Positions 9,352 to 22,356 of a DNA stretch of 64,000 bases are shown one piece after another; the first letter of the stretch is position 1; each line of letters opens with the position of its first letter. The translations under genes and the position numbers were made by a program. This DNA comes from Schizochytrium sp. CCTCC M209059 (lineage: Eukaryota > Sar > Bigyra > Thraustochytrida > Thraustochytriidae). The notes beneath the pieces were generated by a model that was given only the letters and a program-made list of their open reading frames with translations, did not search any database and was not told where the DNA came from. The stretch is taken from assembly GCA_000818945.1 (NCBI GenBank), contig KN805419.1:167712-231711 (forward strand), in the 5' to 3' direction.

Positions 9352-11340
9352 ATGCAAGGTGACGACCGCCGTCGCAGAATCGCCGTCATTGGCGTGGCAG
9401 CTCTCGCAGCCATCGCGTACGCCACGGGCGAGGCGTGCACCGAGGAACAGCTCGCGTGCGTGAGCTCTACGCAGGAAGCGCTGAATGCTATTGCGGCGGA
9501 CGCAAGCGACCGGGCCGGCGCTGCTTGCCTCGATTTTACGGACGCTTACGCCCAGCTTGCGTCCTGCGTTGGCGCAACGGGATGCGACGATGCGGACCTC
9601 TCCGACAACAAGGCGTCCTGCTTGGATCTCAATGTCACCGAGTCAGACTGCCTCGTTGACTGCAGTGCCATCGCAAATAGCCTCAGCGCCGTGAGCGACA
9701 CCGACGACGAGGAAGCCTTTACCTACCCCGAATATGGAAACGGAACGCTTGGCATCTTTCCGTCGGCTACCTACAATGGACGCCAGTCCACGGACACCCT
9801 GCAGAAGCCTGCGAACGGCGGCAGCCCCGGCGAGGACTTCAAGTCCCTCTTGACTTACGACGACGCCGAAGGTGTTGCCGGCAGCGCACCCGTCGAGACC
9901 ACTGCCGGCGAGTTTGTCTTCAACACTGCAGATGGCATCCTTGTCTGCGTCAACGCCGCCGGTGACACCGTGTGGGACTTTTCGCCCCTCGATTACAACG
10001 ACGAAGGCGTCTCTTTTGTCGGCCAGCCGGTGATCACCTCGCGCGGGGACGTCATCGTTGGCGATGATGCTGGCATGCTCTACCGCCTCGACGAGACCTC
10101 GGGTGAAGTCGTCTCGATGCACAATCTCGGCGGAGCCATCACCGCAACGCCTGTGGCCTCCCGTGACTACGTCTTTGTATCTTCGCGCGGCACCCCTGGC
10201 GTCTCGATTCCCTCTGTCCTGCACAAAATCTCCATTGTCAGCGACGAGGAAACAGACGCTGGACTCGAGATCTGGCGTCGTCCCGTCTGCGACCACGTTG
10301 ACACGCGACTTGACTGGCCCGATACGGCGCTCGCGCTCACCAACGACGCTGGCATTGTCGTCGTCTGTGCCTGGACGGGCTACGTCGATATTTTCGAAGC
10401 GGACGCGGGCGACCTGCGATCATCTACGCTTATTGCCGACACCTCTGGCAGTGAGAGCGTGTCCACTCCGGCTCTCTATGGCCCGGCCCTCGTTGACGCC
10501 GAGGATGGCATCTATGTGACTGCTCCTGGTGGCGACATCTACAAGCTGGCTTCGGACGGCTCGTCTGACTTCTCTGTCGCAGGTGCATTTGCGGATGACG
10601 TCGAGGGCGCCTTGGCGCTCAACAGCGACGCAGGAATGGGCTATGCGCTCGGTAATACCGGTGTCCTCTACAGCTTTAGCCTCGATGACGGGTCAATTGC
10701 GCAACAGCTCAATTTCTCGGACACCGCGCAGAACGTGAACAGCGGCCTCGCGCCCGCGATCGACGCGTCTGGCAATATTGTCATTGCCCTCGGTTCCGAA
10801 ATTATCGTTCTCGACAGCTCTCTGCAAGAGGTCTCGAGGGTCGACGTTGGAGCTTCTGTGCTCGCCTCGCCATCGATTGCCCGGGGCACGGTCTTGGCCG
10901 CAACGGAGGACAGTGCTCTCGCTCTCACTGGTGCTGAGGCTCTTGCTGTTGCAACCGCGGCCCCGACAAATCAGCCGCCTCCCGCTCCCGCTGTGCCCAC
11001 ATTTAGCCCTACAAAGGCGACTGCCAGCCCAACGCCATCCAAGGAGGTTGGAGGCAACGAGGGTGACGACGAGGGCGAGGACAAGGACAACGGCTGGCCT
11101 ACGTCAGCGATTGCGGTTGTGAGCATTCTTGCCGTTCTTGATGCCTGCCTCTTGGGTGCTGTGGGCACAAAAGTGTACCAGCGCAAGAACAGTGTCGGGG
11201 GCGACGCCAAGATGTCCAAGACTGTTGACGACATGGAAGACGCCAAGTCCATGCCTCCGAACAAGAGCCCGCCCACGTCTGCGCCTTCGACTCCGGGCGC
11301 TGCCCCTGCAACAGCGGACAACCAGGTCGCTCAAGCGTAA
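9352..11340 (+). CDS. Type I membrane protein with PQQ-like beta-propeller ectodomain
   Basis: A 662-residue protein. The frame extends further upstream without an ATG, so the ATG at 9352 is chosen; it is followed at once by Arg-rich residues and a hydrophobic stretch (IAVIGVAALAAIAYA) that fits a signal peptide. A Cys-rich segment follows (about residues 28-105). Next is a long region of repeated beta-strand motifs of the PQQ/YVTN propeller type, such as GDTVWDFS, GDVIVGDDAGMLYRLD and GDIYKLASDGS. A Pro/Thr-rich stalk precedes one transmembrane helix (AIAVVSILAVLDACLLGAVG) and a basic then disordered cytosolic tail. The layout suggests a cell-surface or endomembrane receptor or adhesin; no catalytic residues of quinoproteins could be identified. 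Its stop lies 186 bp from the stop of convergent NAF1. Confidence 0.8.
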   Translation: MQGDDRRRRIAVIGVAALAAIAYATGEACTEEQLACVSSTQEALNAIAADASDRAGAACLDFTDAYAQLASCVGATGCDDADLSDNKASCLDLNVTESDCLVDCSAIANSLSAVSDTDDEEAFTYPEYGNGTLGIFPSATYNGRQSTDTLQKPANGGSPGEDFKSLLTYDDAEGVAGSAPVETTAGEFVFNTADGILVCVNAAGDTVWDFSPLDYNDEGVSFVGQPVITSRGDVIVGDDAGMLYRLDETSGEVVSMHNLGGAITATPVASRDYVFVSSRGTPGVSIPSVLHKISIVSDEETDAGLEIWRRPVCDHVDTRLDWPDTALALTNDAGIVVVCAWTGYVDIFEADAGDLRSSTLIADTSGSESVSTPALYGPALVDAEDGIYVTAPGGDIYKLASDGSSDFSVAGAFADDVEGALALNSDAGMGYALGNTGVLYSFSLDDGSIAQQLNFSDTAQNVNSGLAPAIDASGNIVIALGSEIIVLDSSLQEVSRVDVGASVLASPSIARGTVLAATEDSALALTGAEALAVATAAPTNQPPPAPAVPTFSPTKATASPTPSKEVGGNEGDDEGEDKDNGWPTSAIAVVSILAVLDACLLGAVGTKVYQRKNSVGGDAKMSKTVDDMEDAKSMPPNKSPPTSAPSTPGAAPATADNQVAQA

Positions 11341-11526
11341 TGAGTCCCGGGCAACGCCACTTTCAACGCGCGCGTCATGTCATTGCCATGACCTCCGCTC
11401 ACTCGCAAGCCTTGTACGAACTTTCGCGAGACTGGTTCTGCCGAGATTTCTTCCTTCTTCACGATTGGTGTCTTGGCGGACGCAACTCCTTTGATACAAC
11501 ACAAAACATTTGCTTTCTGATAGTGT

Positions 11527-13812
<2,286 letters not shown>

Positions 13813-14836
13813 CGCGACCCTCTTGCCCACGTGCTCGCTCGCTTGCTTGCCCTCGCTTGCTCGCTCGCTTGGCTGGACCCTGTTTCGAAGTCTGGCGCGG
13901 AGCCTGTCATTATTTATCTCGGTCCCTCTGCCTGAGGATTTGGGTTGCGCAGAATTGGGTCAGAGATGTCACTGCCAGCAGTAGAGCATCAGCTGGAAAA
14001 AGAAACATGAAACACAAGAAACATGAGGTGAAGACAGGTGAATCATCCCGAGCGCTCATACGCTTCGAAGTTTATTGTATTTTTACCCCTTCCATTGAAC
14101 AATGGGAGACTCATTTCTATGGCAAAAGTACGTGTGCCTTCCCTTGCCTTGCAAAAAAAGTGAATGAATGCAACTTTGCTACGAAGAAGACCCTCGAAAA
14201 CTTGCAGAGGCCTCAAGTGTTGACTTTGGCGCCTTCCTTGTATGCTTTTGCCAGAGCTCGTGCGAGTATTAAATGAATGCCGTACAGTCAGTCCCCGATT
14301 GCACCTGAGTGCCCGCGCGGCAGTTTCAAGGGTTCAGGGGTTTGCGCCAGGCCTTGGAGGACGACTCATTGCAGGAGACATGTCGAAGACGCTGCACAGC
14401 AGCCCTCAAACCTGCTTCGGGAGTTCATCTACTCTCACTGCGTTTTGCTTTCGTAGCCGTGCCGATGAACGGGGTCCGCAGGGTGTGGGACTCGAGGAAA
14501 ACGTCGTGCGCTCGACGGGGACTGCCTATGCCGCCTATATTATATTAGACTATATTCTTTATACGTACGTGAGTTCCACGTCCTGCGAACCACGTCAGTC
14601 GGCACGGCTGCGCGTCACAACGATTCACACACGCACGCACACGCACACACATCTCGCAACTGCACGAGCGGGCACGTGCTCTGTGGCAGCTGCCGTGAGC
14701 TTTCTCCATCTGCACGCACTGCGTCATCCTCAGCATCATCCTCGTTTCCGCGGATTCGACGGCGACCAGCTCCTTTCCTCATTCGCTGCTCTGCACGTGC
14801 TCAGCATCGTTCTCCTGTGCGCCGTCGCTCCTCGAG

Positions 14837-14893
14837 CGCAGCTCAGCCCAGCGCAGCTCAGCCCAGCCCAGCTCAGCTCAGCTCAGCTCAGCT
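14837..14893 (+). repeat. GCTCA/CAGCC short tandem repeat
   Basis: Tandem five-base units (CAGCT plus CAGCC variants) upstream of the fumarase gene, in probable promoter DNA. Confidence 0.75.
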
Positions 14894-15031
14894 CGCGCGT
14901 TGGGTGGGACGCAGCGAGTCTGAGACCCTCGCTCGCTCGGCCCCTCTCGCCCGCGTCGCCCCGGCCTTGGCCGCCGCAGATCGGGCTGCAGGCAGACCCG
15001 CATCGCCGGCGAGGCCGAGGTCCGCTTGCTT

Positions 15032-15091
15032 TTCGTGTCGTCGCCGCTTGCTTCGTGTCGTCGCCGCTTGCTTCGTTTCGTCGCCGCTTGC
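15032..15091 (+). repeat. Three tandem 20-bp units upstream of fumarase
   Basis: Unit TTCGTGTCGTCGCCGCTTGC occurs three times head to tail; the third copy has TTT for TGT. It lies 120-180 bp before the fumarase start, so it may be promoter or 5' UTR. Confidence 0.85.
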
Positions 15092-15209
15092 TTCGTCGAG
15101 GTCGAAGTGGAGAAGGCGAAGTGAAGTGGCGAAGGCGAGGTGAAGTGCGCGAGGAAGGCCGGGAAGAAAGAGGCTCAGGGGCGCGGGGCGCCGCGGCAGG
15201 CAGCGCAGA

Positions 15210-16772
15210 ATGCTAAGCGCGGGGCGGGCGGCGGCGGCGGGGAGGCTTTCGCGAGCAGCGGCCGGAGCGGGGGGCGCGGAGAACGCGAAGACGATGCTGC
15301 GACACCTGAGCAGCAGCCATCGGCGCGGAGACCGCAAGCACCATGGGTACAAGCACAAGGCCAAGCACGGCGAGACGAGGACGGAGTCCGACGCCATGGG
15401 CGAGATTGAGGTCCCCGCGGACAAGCTCTGGGGCGCGCAGACGCAGCGGTCGCACGACAACTTCCCCATTGACCTCGAGAACTCGCGCATGCCCATCGAA
15501 ATCGTCCATGCCATGGCGCTGGTGAAACGATCCTGCGCGAGGTACAACATTGCCGAGGGCCTTATCGATGAGCGCGTCGGCAGTGCCATCATGGCAGCCG
15601 CAGTGGAAGTCATGGAGGGCCAACTCGACGACCACTTCCCCCTGGTTGTTTACCAGACGGGGTCCGGTACGCAAACGAACATGAACGTGAACGAGGTTGT
15701 AGCGAACCGCGCCATCCAGCTCCTTGGCGGCGAGGTGGGCACCAAGGTCCCCGTTCACCCGAACGACCATGTCAACATGGGCCAAAGTAGTAACGACAGT
15801 TTCCCCACGGCCATGCATATTGCCTGTGTTCAAGTAATCGATGCGTCCACGCTGACGGGCCTCGCCATGTTGCGCGACGCCCTCGAGGATAAGGCCATCA
15901 GGTACGCGGACGTGATCAAGACGGGGCGCACGCACACGCAGGACGCCACTCCGCTGTCCCTTGGCCAGGAGCTCTCTGGGTACATGGCTCAAGTCGAGTA
16001 CGGCATTTCCCGCGTGGAAAAGTCGCTTGATAACCTGTACAATCTTGCACTCGGCGGCACCGCCGTTGGCACGGGCCTGAACACCACCATGGGCTACGAC
16101 GTGCGCATCGCCGAAATCATCGCCGAAGATTCTGGCTTTCCCTTTAAGACTGCGCCGAACAAGTTCGAGGCCCTGGCGGCCCACGACGCCATCGTGGAGG
16201 CCAGTGGTGCTCTCAACACCGTCGCAGCGTCTCTCTACAAGATTGCCAACGACATTCGCCTTCTTGCAAGTGGCCCGCGCTGCGGCATTGGCGAGCTCAA
16301 CCTTCCGGCAAACGAACCTGGCAGCTCCATCATGCCTGGCAAGGTCAACCCGACGCAGTGCGAGGCTCTGACCATGGCTTGCGTCCGCGTCATGGGCAAC
16401 AATACGACCATCTCCATGGCTGGCTCGCAGGGTCAATTCGAGCTCAACACCTTCAAGCCCGTCATGGCCGCAACGCTCATCGAGTCTGCGCGTCTTCTCG
16501 GCGATGCTGCGGCTTCCTTCTCGGAGCGATGCATTGAGGGTCTTGAGCCTAACTTTGATCGCATCGACGAGCATCTTCGCAATTCACTCATGCTGGTCAC
16601 CGCCTTGAACCCGCACATTGGCTACGACAAGGCTTCCAAGATCGCCAAGACCGCATACAAGAATGGCTCGACGCTCCGCGAAGAGGCCATTAATCTTGAT
16701 TTCCTCACTGGCGAGGAGTTTGACAGCATCGTCGACCCTTCCAAGATGATCTCGCCCACCCTACCCGAGTAG
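15210..16772 (+). CDS. Fumarate hydratase, class II, mitochondrial
   Basis: Interconverts fumarate and L-malate in the TCA cycle. The protein has 520 residues and starts at the first ATG of its frame. The first ~30 residues ([19 protein letters not shown]) are Ala/Arg-rich without acids, a likely mitochondrial targeting peptide. The class II fumarase core begins near residue 70 with [11 protein letters not shown]. Visible motifs are [42 protein letters not shown] and the superfamily signature [11 protein letters not shown] at residues 371-381, which carries the catalytic serine loop. Argininosuccinate lyase and aspartase share the signature, but the [12 protein letters not shown] and NMNVNEV segments fit fumarase best. 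Length is as usual for the family plus a presequence. Confidence 0.95.
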   Translation: MLSAGRAAAAGRLSRAAAGAGGAENAKTMLRHLSSSHRRGDRKHHGYKHKAKHGETRTESDAMGEIEVPADKLWGAQTQRSHDNFPIDLENSRMPIEIVHAMALVKRSCARYNIAEGLIDERVGSAIMAAAVEVMEGQLDDHFPLVVYQTGSGTQTNMNVNEVVANRAIQLLGGEVGTKVPVHPNDHVNMGQSSNDSFPTAMHIACVQVIDASTLTGLAMLRDALEDKAIRYADVIKTGRTHTQDATPLSLGQELSGYMAQVEYGISRVEKSLDNLYNLALGGTAVGTGLNTTMGYDVRIAEIIAEDSGFPFKTAPNKFEALAAHDAIVEASGALNTVAASLYKIANDIRLLASGPRCGIGELNLPANEPGSSIMPGKVNPTQCEALTMACVRVMGNNTTISMAGSQGQFELNTFKPVMAATLIESARLLGDAAASFSERCIEGLEPNFDRIDEHLRNSLMLVTALNPHIGYDKASKIAKTAYKNGSTLREEAINLDFLTGEEFDSIVDPSKMISPTLPE

Positions 16773-17382
16773 TTTTCCTTTTCCTCCTCCTCCTCCTTCT
16801 TCTTCTTCTTCATTTCATTAGGCCTACTTGCTTTACTTTTCCAAGAAAGAATAATCGGTTGAAAAGAGCAGGAGTAGCCTTGCTCGAGTAAATGATCAGA
16901 TACCTTCCTCGTCTTGGTCTTACTCTTGATTTCGTTAAAAGCAGTGCGGTACGTATACAGACAGCAAAAAGCAAAGTGGTATACTACTGGCTGGCTCAGT
17001 GAGTTACTCCTGCTCGTCGCGCGAGGGAGAAAATGCAAGCAAGGCAGGACTTATTTATGCACGTATGCATTCTACACACACTTTCCCCCCTTGCTTGCTC
17101 CATTGTACGTACTACTGCACTGCACTGCACAGAAGAAGCTCAACGCGCAGCAATCAAAGCCAGGTATAAATAAAGGGTCCAAGTTACCGCTGTGACGAAC
17201 GGACGCGCAAACAGGAATGCAAGACTAGGGCTCACAGCGCATCGCAGAGCGGGCATCGCGGCAGCGTGGTCGACGGCGCGCGCGCGAAGGAGAACTTGCT
17301 GGACGAGGCGAACTGCGCCGACTCAGGACCAAAGGGCTCGTCGACACGAGGAGCGAGCGAGCAACTAAGCGACCAGGTCACG
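16773..17382 (+). other. Gap between two + strand genes
   Basis: Fumarase 3' region and upstream region of the CocE-like gene. It carries a CTT/TTC-rich stretch after the fumarase stop, a TAGGCCTACT element at 16819-16828 and AT-rich sequence near 17160. No gene is supported. Confidence 0.5.
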
Positions 17383-19389
17383 ATGGCGGAGCAGGGACTG
17401 ATTTCCGGTGCGACTGCACGCGCGTTGACGCGCAGAGTGACACGCTTCTTGTGGATGCTCGTCTTCTTTGCGAGCAAGGCAGGGGTAGACTCGCTATCAC
17501 TCTTTACCAAGTATGTCAGCTTCCTGCGCAAGGAAATCCGTCGGGGCCTCGTCAAGCCGCTGCAGCACGTTTCCGCGCACGCTGGGACCAAGTTCAGGAA
17601 TTTACCGCCCGCGAAACATGCCACTGTCTCCTCCATGGATGTGGTCACGGAGGCCTCCGACGGCGTCAAGCTCTATGGAACGATCTACACGCCTTTGCCT
17701 GCGCGAGATGACGATCGGGAGGCTCGACCCGACTTTTCGAGCGGCAAGACCTTTTCCACCATCTTAGTCCGCACGCCGTACGGACGATTTAACCTCGGGC
17801 CAGAATGGGCCAAAGTCTTTGCAGAGCGTGGATTCGCCGTTCTTGTACAGGACACGCGCGGTCGCTTTGGGAGCGGCGGAGACTTCTTCCCCGTCAAGCA
17901 CGAAATTCAGGACGGAGGTGATACCATTGACTGGATCCGCGAGCAGCCTTGGTCCAACGGCAAGGTTTCACTCTGGGGTATCTCGTACTTGGGCCTTACT
18001 GCATATGCGGCAGCCGGCAGCAAAGCGGGCCGCCACATTTCTAGCATCGTTCCCATCATGACGGGAGCGCGGGCCTTTTCCATCATTTTCCACCGCAACT
18101 CGGGCAGTCTCGCCCTCGATCTCGTTCTGCGCTGGCTCTGGCTCGCCGTCAAGCTTATGGACACGCCCAGAATTGTTCAATTTTGGTTCCCGCCTCTCCA
18201 GAGAGAGCTCAACCGTTCCTTTATGGATGCTCCGCTTGCCTCGCAAGACGAAAAGCTCATTGGCATGCGTCTTGGTTTTCTTCAAGACGCCATTCGTGCC
18301 ACCGATATCGAGCACGAATTCTGGTCCGACAAGGATATGCTCTGCGACATGAGCCATCCAGAGCGCCCGCCTACACACATTATCGGTGGCTGGTACGACT
18401 TTTTCCTCAAGCAATCCTTTGAGGACTTTGAGCGCGGAGCAAGTAAGGGCGAACGCGTCTGCCGAATGACCGTAGGCACGTGGAAGCATTGGCACTTTGC
18501 CAACTACGGCAGCGTTTCGCTGAATGTGGCTCTGGACATGTTTCAGCGCCACATGGAGGAGGACGAGGATGAGAAACAGGAGCATGAGAAAAACGAAAGT
18601 GCCATTCACGTTGCCATTCTCGGGACCAGTCCCACGCGCTGGTGTTCGTTTGCCTCGTGGCCGCCGCAGGTGGCTAACGAATCGGCCTGGCCGCTCAGCC
18701 GTATGACCACGCGCGCCCCTGTTGTGGATGCCCCAAAAGGATCAAGCGAAACTGCTGCCTACTCGCACCACATTTATGACCCAGAGAATCCCACGCCGTA
18801 CTGCGGTGGGCCCTCCTTTGACCCGCACAATTCGGGTCGCGTAGAGCAATCGAGCCTCGAGGCGCGAGACGATGTGCTCGTCTTTTCTTCGCGTCCACTT
18901 CGTCAAGACATGTACGTTTGCGGCGACGTGTTTGTCGAGCTTCATGCGCGCTCAAGCAATCCCCATACAGACTTTTTCTTCAAATTGTGCGAGGTCGTGC
19001 CTTCGCAATGGTTCGTCAGCCCAAAGAGTTACAATCTCGCCGAAGACCTTGCGAGATTTGGTCCAGACGACTGGGATGAGACGAGCACCGACGCCAATGG
19101 TGTCGTTTGGTACGAGCTCAAGGCCCGCCGCATCAAGCTCGGTCCTATCGCCACGCGCTACGCTGAGGGGACGCGCATCCGATTGCAGGTGTCCGGAGGC
19201 GCGCACCCACTGTACATGCGCAACTTTGGTACCGATCATGAGATTGCCGAGGCAGTTGAGACTTGCTCTGCAGAGCATCGCATCTTTCATGACACCCAGC
19301 TGGTTCTTCCCATTGTTGACAAGACCGACATTGATCGTCATACTGACCTTCACCCTGCTTTCCCCAATCACATTGCAGAACACGACTAA
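17383..19389 (+). CDS. CocE/NonD-type (S15) alpha/beta hydrolase
   Basis: A 668-residue predicted esterase/acyl-peptidase of the X-Pro dipeptidyl-peptidase (S15)/CocE family. The ATG at 17383 is used because the upstream extension starts with GTG. A hydrophobic N-terminal segment (FLWMLVFFASKAGV) may be a signal anchor. The catalytic domain (about residues 85-420) starts with DGVKLYGTIYTP and contains RTPYGR, QDTRGRFGSGG and the nucleophile motif GISYLG with Ser201. GGWYDFF gives the likely acid Asp339, and GTWKHWHF the likely His369. The C-terminal half (from about residue 495) resembles the PepX_C jelly-roll domain (DVFVELHARSSNPHTDFFFKLCEV). Family members act on cocaine-like esters, glutaryl-7-ACA or X-Pro peptides; the natural substrate here is unknown. 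Confidence 0.88.
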   Translation: MAEQGLISGATARALTRRVTRFLWMLVFFASKAGVDSLSLFTKYVSFLRKEIRRGLVKPLQHVSAHAGTKFRNLPPAKHATVSSMDVVTEASDGVKLYGTIYTPLPARDDDREARPDFSSGKTFSTILVRTPYGRFNLGPEWAKVFAERGFAVLVQDTRGRFGSGGDFFPVKHEIQDGGDTIDWIREQPWSNGKVSLWGISYLGLTAYAAAGSKAGRHISSIVPIMTGARAFSIIFHRNSGSLALDLVLRWLWLAVKLMDTPRIVQFWFPPLQRELNRSFMDAPLASQDEKLIGMRLGFLQDAIRATDIEHEFWSDKDMLCDMSHPERPPTHIIGGWYDFFLKQSFEDFERGASKGERVCRMTVGTWKHWHFANYGSVSLNVALDMFQRHMEEDEDEKQEHEKNESAIHVAILGTSPTRWCSFASWPPQVANESAWPLSRMTTRAPVVDAPKGSSETAAYSHHIYDPENPTPYCGGPSFDPHNSGRVEQSSLEARDDVLVFSSRPLRQDMYVCGDVFVELHARSSNPHTDFFFKLCEVVPSQWFVSPKSYNLAEDLARFGPDDWDETSTDANGVVWYELKARRIKLGPIATRYAEGTRIRLQVSGGAHPLYMRNFGTDHEIAEAVETCSAEHRIFHDTQLVLPIVDKTDIDRHTDLHPAFPNHIAEHD

Positions 19390-20044
19390 ATTTACAATAA
19401 ATAATATAACGTATACTTCATACGATTACCACCTCGCACCATCAGACACTCCATCAGAAAAGTTTGATGCAAGCTTGCTTTGCGAAGTAGAAGGCGTCAT
19501 GATATTTCTTTCGAAACGCACTCCTCTTGATTAGGCGAGTTATGGGACTGCCAGGCAGAGAGATGGTGGGTGATATGGGAAGCGCCTTACGTTTCACGTT
19601 CTTGAAGTCACGCGCGCGGAACGAGGGGCCAGGTAGTATAATAATGGAAGGAGAGAAACCCCTTTTCCACGGGCTCGACGATAATCGTAGGTATGAAAAA
19701 TAGCAGCGCCTTGGTGCTCAAATCACGACGATGTAGAACTTTAGTTTTTTCGCGATTGATCCCCAAACCTCAAGAAAGAACCTTTCCCGAAGCGCCAAGA
19801 CTCGATAAGTGTTTTGCGCAGTGGTACTTTTGTTGATTAGCCACGCTTTTGTCCTTAGTTGAAGAGAGAGACCACAGTCATGGAATGCATTGACAATGTA
19901 ATGCCATACCATCTTCTGCGAAACTAAAGCTCCTCTGTCCTCGGCTGAGGCATTTACATTTTTTTGAGAATCCACAATCGCGCAATTAGGACCCTCCTTA
20001 CCCCTTACTCCACCATTCTTGTTCTCGACAAGCACGAGCGCTTC
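19390..20044. other. Gap between convergent genes
   Basis: AT-richer DNA shared by the 3' ends of the CocE-like gene and the - strand unknown gene. An AATAAATAATATAA stretch lies about 10 bases past the CocE stop and could hold a polyadenylation signal. No gene is supported. Confidence 0.5.
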
Positions 20045-20791
20045 TCATGCTTCGAGAAAAGGTCTGCTCCGAAGGGCCAAAACATGGGTTCGCAAAACAT
20101 CCGTGTTGGTCTCGCGGTTCAGAGGCGCGCAGACACTCTCGGCAAGCTCGTACTCGCTACAATAGCGTTCCACAATCTCACGCTGGTCAGACCATGATTG
20201 GGCAGGTGGTTTGCCTTCGGCCTCCTGGCTATCAACGGAGATCTGCGCCATGGAATTCACAGTGCGTTCAAGTTCGGCGAGCAGGACTCCTTTGATTTCA
20301 AATAGCAGATTCTCGGCTTCCATGACAGACGCGCGCACCAAGGGCTGATCCTGCGTTTCTGATCCGCCCTTGGTAAGCTTAAAGGCGCGGCGCTTCTCGG
20401 CCTTAGCGTCGAGGCGATCCACTCCGCCAAGCTGTGCGGAAAACTTGGCAGGTAAGTCGTGCATTGCCGTAAACGTCGTCTCCATGCCATAAGATTTCCC
20501 ATCGCCAGCAACACGCAGAAAACTTTCAAGAGCGTCAGCGAGACGCGCATGAGTCTCGTCGAAGCTCGCGACTTGCTGCTGCAGACGAGCCGCTAAACCC
20601 TTTTTGCTGCTGGTCGGCGGAGGCCGCCTGCTCGCCTGTGCCGATGATGACGCGGCTCTCGACGACGCCGACGCCGTCGCCGCCGCCGAGTTTGGTTTGC
20701 CCTTCTTGCTCGAACTTGCCTTGCCGGTGCTCCTGCCTTTGCTCTTCGCCTTGCCTTTGCCCTTGCGGGCGCTCCCGCTCGGCGTCTGCAT
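20045..20791 (-). CDS. Small basic protein of unknown function
   Basis: 248 residues from an ATG at 20789-20791; the family is not recognised. The first ~70 residues are Lys/Ser/Gly/Ala-rich and probably disordered (KGKGKAKSKGRSTGK). The rest is predicted helical: a segment around FDETHARLADALESFLRV, then EAENLLFEIKGVLLAELERTVNSMAQ, and a conserved-looking end EIVERYCSEYELAESVCAPLN followed by LRTHVLALRSRPFLE. A helical bundle with a basic tail would suit a small subunit of a nuclear or cytoskeletal complex, but that is speculation. It is divergent from the next gene with a 392-bp shared gap. Confidence 0.7.
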   Translation of the reverse strand: MQTPSGSARKGKGKAKSKGRSTGKASSSKKGKPNSAAATASASSRAASSSAQASRRPPPTSSKKGLAARLQQQVASFDETHARLADALESFLRVAGDGKSYGMETTFTAMHDLPAKFSAQLGGVDRLDAKAEKRRAFKLTKGGSETQDQPLVRASVMEAENLLFEIKGVLLAELERTVNSMAQISVDSQEAEGKPPAQSWSDQREIVERYCSEYELAESVCAPLNRETNTDVLRTHVLALRSRPFLEA

Positions 20792-21183
20792 CTCCCTCGC
20801 GCGGCTGCTCTGCCGCCCTCCCTCTGTGGAGCAGTGATTCGAGTTTGTCTGGGCCTCTCCTTCTCTTTTGATGGTACTACATTCTGGCCTATATTCTGGC
20901 CTGGGACCGAACGATCCGTTGCAAAAGATGAATCCGAGTCCCCCCGCGCAGGCAGCCCTTTCAATCCCCGACCATTCTTCGGATTAAGAGGCCCTCGCAG
21001 GACCGCAAGGCCAGCCAGGCAGAGGAAAAAGATCAAAGGCAGATCACTGGTGGGTCTCGAAGTAAGCCAATTGATCGCGCGCGAGCGAGCGAGCGCGGTC
21101 GAACCGCCAGGGAGACAGACAAACCGACAGATAGTCAGTCAGTCAGTCAGTCAGACCATCGACTGTGCGTTGAGAAACAGAAG
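20792..21183. promoter_or_regulatory. Short divergent promoter region
   Basis: 392 bp between divergent start codons. It includes a GTCA microsatellite (about 21132-21152), a duplicated TTCTGGCCTATATTCTGGCCT stretch (about 20880-20901) and GCGAGCGAGCGAGCG. It probably drives both neighbouring genes. Confidence 0.5.
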
Positions 21184-22356
21184 ATGCGGCAACGCGAGCC
21201 ATACCCGTTCTACAAGAATACAAACGTAGTAAAGGAAGAACGAAGACGCCGTCGCAAACGCGCTTTACCAGCTTCAGATGAGGTCTCTGACGGCGAAGTA
21301 CAGCGGGAAGGTCTGGGTCGAAGTTCGGGAAATCATAGACTGCTGCCTTCTCCTACAATGAAAGGTTCTTTGTCCTCACCGTCATTCGCCGCGTCCCCTC
21401 TAGACAATTCAAGGAGTGTTGGCCGAGCCAGAAGGAAAAACCAAAATTTGCGTGGCTCGCATTCATTATTATCGTCCTCATCCTCGTCACTGGGTAATGT
21501 ACTTCCTGTCTTGTTCGACGAGCGTAACATTCCAGAATCGCTTATTCCTCCCGATTCGCTGGTTCGCGCAAATGCACCGGGTAGCTCTGTGTGGCCACTT
21601 GCAAGCATCTTGGCGCAGCCGGGATACAATGCAGCCCCGCAAGGTCACGTTGATGTCGAAAGCGTCAAGCGATGGGTTCACTTTATGAATACGCGGGTTG
21701 AGCAAGGCTCTGGCCGCGTCCTTCCAGAAGATGCAGTCGAGGATCTACAGAGTATTCAGTACATGGGCTTTCATGAACTTGTTCGGCAAGTCATGGTATC
21801 TAATTTCGAGAGGGGGGAGGCACTTCTCGAGCTTTGGCGTATGAAGACAGAGCTTGACGACCTCGGAAAGCAAGAGCTCAAGAAAAAGATTTCTACCCTT
21901 GAAGCAAAAGTGCGTCAGCGGGCTCTCTCGAAGGAGAGCAAGACGGAAACGTCGCAGCGTCCAGCTCCAACGCGGAAAAGTTTTCGACCCTCTCATCGTG
22001 TATCGATTTTTGATCATGCAACAATTGCCCGTGTCGATATGCAACGATTCTCGGAGATTAATGCTCCAAAGATGCAGTCATTTGACGCCAAAAAGAATGC
22101 AAACGAAACAACTCGGGCGAGCACCGCGGGTCCGCATGATTCGCGTCGTAAGAGCAGCATTCTCCCAATTTTTGAGCGATTTTTTCTCGACCTCGAATCA
22201 GAGCTTCCAGACCAGTCAACTCAGTCTACGCTCAGCCTTAATCCCGACGAGCATCTCCGTAGCAAGGCTCTGTACAAGGATCTCTGCGAAGCCTTGGAAA
22301 AGGTCCACGAGCTTGAGGAGGAGAACGAAAGACTCCGCCTTACAGGGCATACATAG
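21184..22356 (+). CDS. Possible axonemal dynein light-chain (p28/DNALI1-like) family protein
   Basis: 390 residues from the first ATG. The N-terminal ~110 residues are basic and Ser-rich, without a clear domain. From about residue 113, NIPESLIPPDSLVR is followed by QYMGFHELVRQVMVSNFERGEALLELWRMKTEL. In p28-type proteins the corresponding core reads roughly FDELIRQV, a short spacer, then ERGLLLLRVRDE. A Lys/Glu-rich coiled coil follows, and the C-terminus ends in another (EALEKVHELEEENERLRL). p28 light chains bind inner-arm dynein heavy chains in motile flagella, which would fit a zoospore-forming protist. The similarity is short and seen by eye, so this is a moderate call; the gene itself is sound. 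Confidence 0.5.
   Translation: MRQREPYPFYKNTNVVKEERRRRRKRALPASDEVSDGEVQREGLGRSSGNHRLLPSPTMKGSLSSPSFAASPLDNSRSVGRARRKNQNLRGSHSLLSSSSSSLGNVLPVLFDERNIPESLIPPDSLVRANAPGSSVWPLASILAQPGYNAAPQGHVDVESVKRWVHFMNTRVEQGSGRVLPEDAVEDLQSIQYMGFHELVRQVMVSNFERGEALLELWRMKTELDDLGKQELKKKISTLEAKVRQRALSKESKTETSQRPAPTRKSFRPSHRVSIFDHATIARVDMQRFSEINAPKMQSFDAKKNANETTRASTAGPHDSRRKSSILPIFERFFLDLESELPDQSTQSTLSLNPDEHLRSKALYKDLCEALEKVHELEEENERLRLTGHT

Larger units (their letters stand above)
13813..15209. promoter_or_regulatory. Divergent intergenic region, NAF1 / fumarase
   Basis: 1.4 kb between divergent starts. It holds an AT-rich stretch (about 14530-14562), CACGCACACGCACACAC-type repeats near 14630, an AGCTC-type repeat (about 14837-14893) and three 20-bp tandem units at 15032-15091. 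No gene is supported. Confidence 0.5.

Noticed and set aside
14242..15216. 324-codon frame before fumarase
   Set aside because: Made of short tandem repeats and Ser/Arg/Ala-rich sequence; looks like promoter DNA.
21184..22356. Calling the gene DNALI1 outright
   Set aside because: Only a short core matches and the N-terminus is unlike the family, so it is left as a possible family member without a symbol.
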